Assembly (NCBI RefSeq): GCF_003052605.1 | Contig: NZ_QASO01000121.1 | Coordinates: 39,860-103,859, forward strand | Length of the DNA stretch: 64,000 bases | Source: Ectopseudomonas oleovorans | Lineage (GTDB): Bacteria > Pseudomonadota > Gammaproteobacteria > Pseudomonadales > Pseudomonadaceae | Direction of reading: 5' to 3' | Shown: piece after piece, positions 60,776-64,000 of the stretch | Layout of the letters: every line of letters starts with the position of its first letter | How positions within the stretch are numbered: the first letter of the stretch is position 1 | The notes under the pieces: generated by a model | The model's database searches: none | The model's input: only the letters and a program-made list of their open reading frames with translations | Told to the model about the DNA's origin: nothing | Program-made: the position numbers and the translations under genes

Positions 60776-61157
60776 CGTTAACTACCTTTATCACTACAGT
60801 TCGCAAGCTTGCGTTCGGGGATAAAACCGACAAAAACAGCAGAGCTTGCGGCAGGAGGCCGCAGGGTGCGACGAAACAGGGGAAGGCGCGATCCTATAAG
60901 GAAATGACGAGACGGCGCAAGTTAACGCCTGCGGGCGCGCAGAATGATGTTTTACAAGCCTTTTTAGCCAAAGCGCTGGCGCCAGTGATATTGAACGCAG
61001 TCGTGCCAGGGGCCACGTACGTGGTGCTGCTGAATCGGCAGGCTTGATGCCTGTCGATTCATGAGACGAACGCTGCTGGCGTCGTCTCCGTGCTCGGCCC
61101 ATAGTCCATGACCTGCGACCTGACCGGTCGTCTCGGATCAGAACAAGAGGCCAGGCC
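60776..61157. other. Divergent gap between argF and the molybdopterin oxidoreductase
   Basis: No gene is supported in these 382 bases. TGTCGGTTTTATCCCC on the minus strand (60832-60817) resembles the TGTCGC-type half-site of the Pseudomonas arginine regulator ArgR, about 45-55 bases before argF. A CAAGCTTGCG palindrome lies between. Upstream of the oxidoreductase, AAGAGG provides a weak ribosome site. Confidence 0.4.
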
Positions 61158-63266
61158 ATGACCAAGTCCCTCCATTACCGTGCATGCCATCTGTGCGAAG
61201 CCATCTGTGGGCTCGCCATCGAAACTGAAGTGCAGCCTGATGGCAGCATGCAGATTCGCTCGATCAAGGGCGATGCTCGGGATAGCTTCAGCCGTGGCCA
61301 TATCTGCCCCAAGGCCGTGGCGCTGCAGGACATCCAGAACGACCCCGACCGTATCCGTCAGCCCATGCGCCGCATTGGCGAGCAGTGGCAGGCCATCGGC
61401 TGGGAGGAGGCGTTCGAGCTGGTGGCTGAGCGCCTGAGCACGATTCAGACCGCCCATGGGCAAAATGCCGTGGCCGTGTATCAGGGCAACCCCAGCGTGC
61501 ATAACTATGGGCTGATGACCCACAGCAACTATTTCCTCGGTCAGCTGAAAACCCGCAATCGCTTTTCCGCCACCTCGGTCGATCAACTGCCGCACCACCT
61601 GACCAGCCATCTGATGTATGGCCACGGTCTGCTGATTCCGATTCCCGATATCGATCACACCGACTTCATGCTGATTCTGGGCGGCAACCCCTTGGCCTCC
61701 AACGGCAGCATCATGACTGTGCCGGATGTGGAGAAGCGCCTGAAGGCCATCCAGGCCCGCGGTGGCAAGCTGGTGGTGATCGACCCGCGTCGCAGCGAAA
61801 CCGCGGCCATCGCCGACCAGCACCTGTTCGTACGCCCCGGTAGCGATGCCGCGCTGCTGCTGGCGCTGCTCAACACCCTGTTCGAGGAAGGCCTGACGCG
61901 CGACAGCCATCTGCCGGTAGAAGGGCTGGAACAGGTGCGCGAAGCGATTGCTGGCTTCGATGCCGAGGCCATGAGCGCGCGCTGTGGCGTGCCGGCAGAA
62001 ACCATCCGCCAACTGGCGCGGGATTTCGCCGCCGCAGACAAGGCCGTGTGTTACGGGCGCATGGGCGTTTCCACCCAGGCGTTCGGCACCCTGTGCCAAT
62101 GGCTGGTACAGATCATCAATCTGGTGACCGGCAACCTCGATCGCGCGGGTGGCGTGCTCTGCACCACACCGGCGGTGGATCTGGTGGCAAGCACCTCCGG
62201 TGGGCATTTCAGCCGCTGGCAGAGCCGGGTATCCGGCCTGCCGGAATACGGTGGCGAGCTGCCGGTTTCGGCGCTGGCCGAAGAGATGCTCTCCCCGGGC
62301 GAAGGGCAGATCCGTGCCCTGGTCACGGTGGCTGGCAATCCGGTACTGTCCACGCCTAATGGGCGGCAGCTGGAGCAGGCGCTGGACGGCTTGGAGTTCA
62401 TGCTCTCGGTGGATTTCTACATCAACGAGACCACACGGTACGCCGACCTGATCCTGCCGCCGACCGCGCCGCTGGAGCATGATCACTACGACACCACCTT
62501 CAATGTCTTCGCGGTGCGCAACGTCACCCGTTTCAACGAGGCGGTGCTGGCCAAGCCGGACGGCGCCTTGCACGACTGGGAAATCTTCGTCGGCCTGGCC
62601 AAGGCCTTCGCGGCGCGTAATGGCCTCGAGCTGAAACCGACCCTGGCGCCTGAGCAGATGATCGATATGGGCCTGCGTTTCGGCCCCCATGGTGATAGTA
62701 GCGAGCGCAAACTCAGCCTGGCGGCTTTGCGCGAGCATCCGCATGGGCTCGACCTGGGACCACTGCAACCGAATCTTGCTGCGCGCCTGAAAACGCCGAG
62801 CAAGGCGGTGCAGGCCGCGCCTGAGCTGCTGCTGGCCGATCTGGCACGTTTCGCCGAGCAGCAACAACCGGCTGCCCATGAACTGCTGCTGATCGGCCGT
62901 CGCCATGTGCGCAGCAACAACTCCTGGATGCACAACTATCACCGTCTGGTGAAGGGCAAGCCGCGTCATCAGTTGTTGATGAACCCGGCGGACCTGGCCA
63001 GGCGTGGTCTGAGCGATGGTCAGCGTGTGCAGGTGCGTTCGCGTGTGGGCAGCATCGAGGTGGAGGTCGCCGCCAGCGATGAGGTGATGGCCGGTGTGGT
63101 CAGCCTTCCCCATGGCTGGGGCCATGCCCGCCCTGGCGTGCAGATGGACATTGCCCGTGCGCAACCGGGGGCCAGCGCCAATGACCTGACCGACGAGCGC
63201 CAGCTCGATGCGCTGTCCGGCAATGCGGTGCTTAATGGTGTGCCAGTCGAAGTGGTGGCCGCGTAG
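61158..63266 (+). CDS. Molybdopterin-dependent oxidoreductase, [4Fe-4S] type
   Basis: A 702-residue enzyme of the DMSO reductase superfamily. The N-terminal cluster motif is C10-x2-C13-x3-C17-x32-C50 (ACHLCEAICG...GHICPKA). Mo-bis-MGD core domains follow (ILGGNPLASNGS, VIDPRRSETAAIADQH) and a C-terminal molydopterin-binding beta-barrel (RSNNSWMHNYHRL, MNPADLARRGLSDGQRV). There is no cysteine or selenocysteine at the expected metal position; SATSVDQ (137-143) suggests a serine-type ligand. No Tat signal and no electron-transfer subunits are nearby, so a soluble cytoplasmic oxidoreductase is likely. Substrate unknown. Confidence 0.88.
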   Translation: MTKSLHYRACHLCEAICGLAIETEVQPDGSMQIRSIKGDARDSFSRGHICPKAVALQDIQNDPDRIRQPMRRIGEQWQAIGWEEAFELVAERLSTIQTAHGQNAVAVYQGNPSVHNYGLMTHSNYFLGQLKTRNRFSATSVDQLPHHLTSHLMYGHGLLIPIPDIDHTDFMLILGGNPLASNGSIMTVPDVEKRLKAIQARGGKLVVIDPRRSETAAIADQHLFVRPGSDAALLLALLNTLFEEGLTRDSHLPVEGLEQVREAIAGFDAEAMSARCGVPAETIRQLARDFAAADKAVCYGRMGVSTQAFGTLCQWLVQIINLVTGNLDRAGGVLCTTPAVDLVASTSGGHFSRWQSRVSGLPEYGGELPVSALAEEMLSPGEGQIRALVTVAGNPVLSTPNGRQLEQALDGLEFMLSVDFYINETTRYADLILPPTAPLEHDHYDTTFNVFAVRNVTRFNEAVLAKPDGALHDWEIFVGLAKAFAARNGLELKPTLAPEQMIDMGLRFGPHGDSSERKLSLAALREHPHGLDLGPLQPNLAARLKTPSKAVQAAPELLLADLARFAEQQQPAAHELLLIGRRHVRSNNSWMHNYHRLVKGKPRHQLLMNPADLARRGLSDGQRVQVRSRVGSIEVEVAASDEVMAGVVSLPHGWGHARPGVQMDIARAQPGASANDLTDERQLDALSGNAVLNGVPVEVVAA

Positions 63267-63289
63267 ATGGGCGTCTCTCCAGGTCGGGT

Positions 63290-63378
63290 TGTAGGAGCCG
63301 CGCCTCGCGGCGAAGGGTGGCCGTCACGCCATGTTGAGGAAATACCCAAGAGCTTCGCCCCGAGGCGGGGCTCCCACA
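63290..63378 (+). repeat. Diverged GTAGGAGCC-type REP pair upstream of grxD
   Basis: TGTAGGAGCCGCGCCTCGCG (63290-63309) faces TTCGCCCCGAGGCGGGGCTCCCACA ending at 63378; the arms pair imperfectly over about 25 bases. The 50-base loop contains no gene. It lies between the oxidoreductase and grxD. Confidence 0.7.
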
Positions 63379-63487
63379 GGGCATCGCAAGACCGCGTCGG
63401 CAAGGCCGAGCATTATGCTCGGCTTTTCGCTACAATCGCGCCACCGTGGCGACCGTCGGGTCGCGAAGTCTATGCTGAGGTGCCCCC

Positions 63488-63814
63488 ATGGATATCATCG
63501 AAACCATCAAAGAGCAGATCGCCAACAACACCGTTCTGCTGTACATGAAAGGCTCGCCCAACGCCCCGCAGTGTGGCTTCTCTGCCCGCGCTGCGCAGGT
63601 TGTGATGGGCTGCGGCGAGAAGTTCGCCTACGTCGACATCCTGCAGAACCCGGAAATCCGCGCCAACCTGCCGAAGTACGCCAACTGGCCGACTTTCCCG
63701 CAGCTGTGGGTGGCTGGTGAGCTGGTCGGCGGTAGCGACATCCTCACCGAGATGTACGAGAAGGGTGAACTGCAGACCCTGATCAAGGATGCCGTGAGCA
63801 AAGCCGGCGCCTGA
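63488..63814 (+). CDS. grxD: Monothiol glutaredoxin GrxD
   Basis: A 108-residue monothiol glutaredoxin with the CGFS active site at C29 (PQCGFSARA), which binds a glutathione-ligated [2Fe-2S] cluster. TVLLYMKGSPNAPQ before it and NWPTFPQLWVAGELVGGSDI (cis-proline and glutathione site) are typical. It delivers Fe-S clusters and links to iron regulation. GAGGTG precedes the ATG. A terminator follows 17 bases later. Confidence 0.97.
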   Translation: MDIIETIKEQIANNTVLLYMKGSPNAPQCGFSARAAQVVMGCGEKFAYVDILQNPEIRANLPKYANWPTFPQLWVAGELVGGSDILTEMYEKGELQTLIKDAVSKAGA

Positions 63815-63831
63815 TCGCTGCTTCTCGCAAC

Positions 63832-63857
63832 AAAGAACCCGCCTAGGCGGGTTCTTT
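63832..63857 (+). terminator. Rho-independent terminator after grxD
   Basis: AAAGAACCCGCC (63832-63843) pairs perfectly with GGCGGGTTCTTT (63846-63857) around TA. The group II intron begins 4 bases further on. Confidence 0.9.
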
Positions 63858-63861
63858 CGTT

Positions 63862-64000
63862 GTGCGCCAGGCATGGCGCGTAGCGCCGTGACTGGCGCTG
63901 TTCGGTTCACTGTGGTGGTGGACTGGACGACTTGGAGGTGAAAGTCCTCTACACACCCGGCAAGGGGAAGTGTTAGCCAGAGGCAAGGGTGTCGCGGGCG
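63862..64000 (+). mobile_element. 5' end of a group II intron (class C type), runs off the window
   Basis: The sequence starts GTGCGCCAGGC, matching the GUGYG 5' end of group II introns, and continues with domain I-like structure: GGAGGTGAAAGTCCTCTACAC, CAAGGGGAAGTGTTAGCC and AGAGGCAAGGGTGTC, patterns I recall from bacterial introns. It lies 4 bases after the grxD terminator stem, which is the preferred target of class C introns. The maturase, domains V-VI and 3' exon are outside the window. Confidence 0.75.

Noticed and set aside
61059..63164. A 701-codon minus-strand open frame opposite the molybdopterin oxidoreductase
   Set aside because: The plus strand encodes a family member with cluster cysteines and cofactor motifs. 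The antisense reading has no family features.

Overview
The window is a stretch of a Pseudomonas chromosome, most like the mendocina/pseudoalcaligenes group. The support is high-GC coding with Pseudomonas-style gene blocks (purT to hom-thrC; prfB-lysS to ppc-adk-tsaB; mexL-mexJK; bfrB; glpD-glpR; argF-grxD) and many Pseudomonas-type REP hairpins. Genus is inferred from gene content and order recalled from P. aeruginosa, not from a search. About 60 genes are supported and no rRNA, tRNA or CRISPR array was seen.

Layout. 0-5 kb: end of a NUDIX gene, gamma-carbonic anhydrase, DUF1289, purT, an SGNH esterase, a CorC/CNNM protein and YpjD. 5-8.5 kb: ffh and the ribosomal operon rpsP-rimM-trmD-rplS. 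8.5-14 kb: thioesterase, xerD, dsbC, hom, thrC. 14.2-19.4 kb: an accessory operon (GNAT acyltransferase, heme-oxygenase-like diiron oxidase, MFS transporter, MetZ-like PLP enzyme, small membrane protein) facing a GlxA/AraC-type regulator. This is the best candidate for an undescribed system. 19.8-29 kb: small membrane protein, rhomboid protease, yaeQ, recJ, DUF533, a SulP transporter, a GMC oxidoreductase and a decayed autotransporter barrel. 29-37 kb: prfB with its programmed frameshift, lysS, a TetR regulator, a lipoprotein, a MATCAP-like peptidase, an AIM24-like protein and a hydrolase lipoprotein. 37-38 kb: a repeat-rich region without clear genes. 38-47 kb: ppc, adk, a broken HAD phosphatase, tsaB, DUF72, an extensin-like protein, an RTX-type calcium-binding protein and rsmJ. 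47-52 kb: mexL with the mexJK efflux pair. 52-58 kb: bfrB and a rearranged glycerol 3-phosphate block (glpD, glpR, ybaK, glpK, no glpF). 58-64 kb: PhzF-like isomerase, ABC ATPase, argF, a molybdopterin oxidoreductase, grxD and the 5' end of a group II intron.

Mobile and repeat content. Two 158-bp, nearly identical miniature elements (32046-32203 and 52249-52406) each sit in the middle of a terminator hairpin and are flanked by exact 10-bp target duplications. A group II intron begins just after the grxD terminator and runs off the window. Three copies of a 128-255 bp imperfect palindrome, three copies of a GGGCGGGTGCAACCCGCC hairpin and several GTAGGAGCC hairpins fill intergenic spaces.

How the genes work together. 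Most blocks are housekeeping: translation and secretion (ffh, rpsP-rplS, prfB, lysS, tsaB, rsmJ), amino-acid synthesis (hom, thrC, argF), anaplerosis (ppc), DNA maintenance (xerD, recJ) and redox or iron homeostasis (dsbC, grxD, bfrB). The accessory operon at 14-18 kb joins an amino-acid-type PLP enzyme, an oxidase of a family that fragments or oxidises amino and fatty acids, an acyltransferase and an exporter, which suggests synthesis and export of a small amino-acid-derived metabolite.
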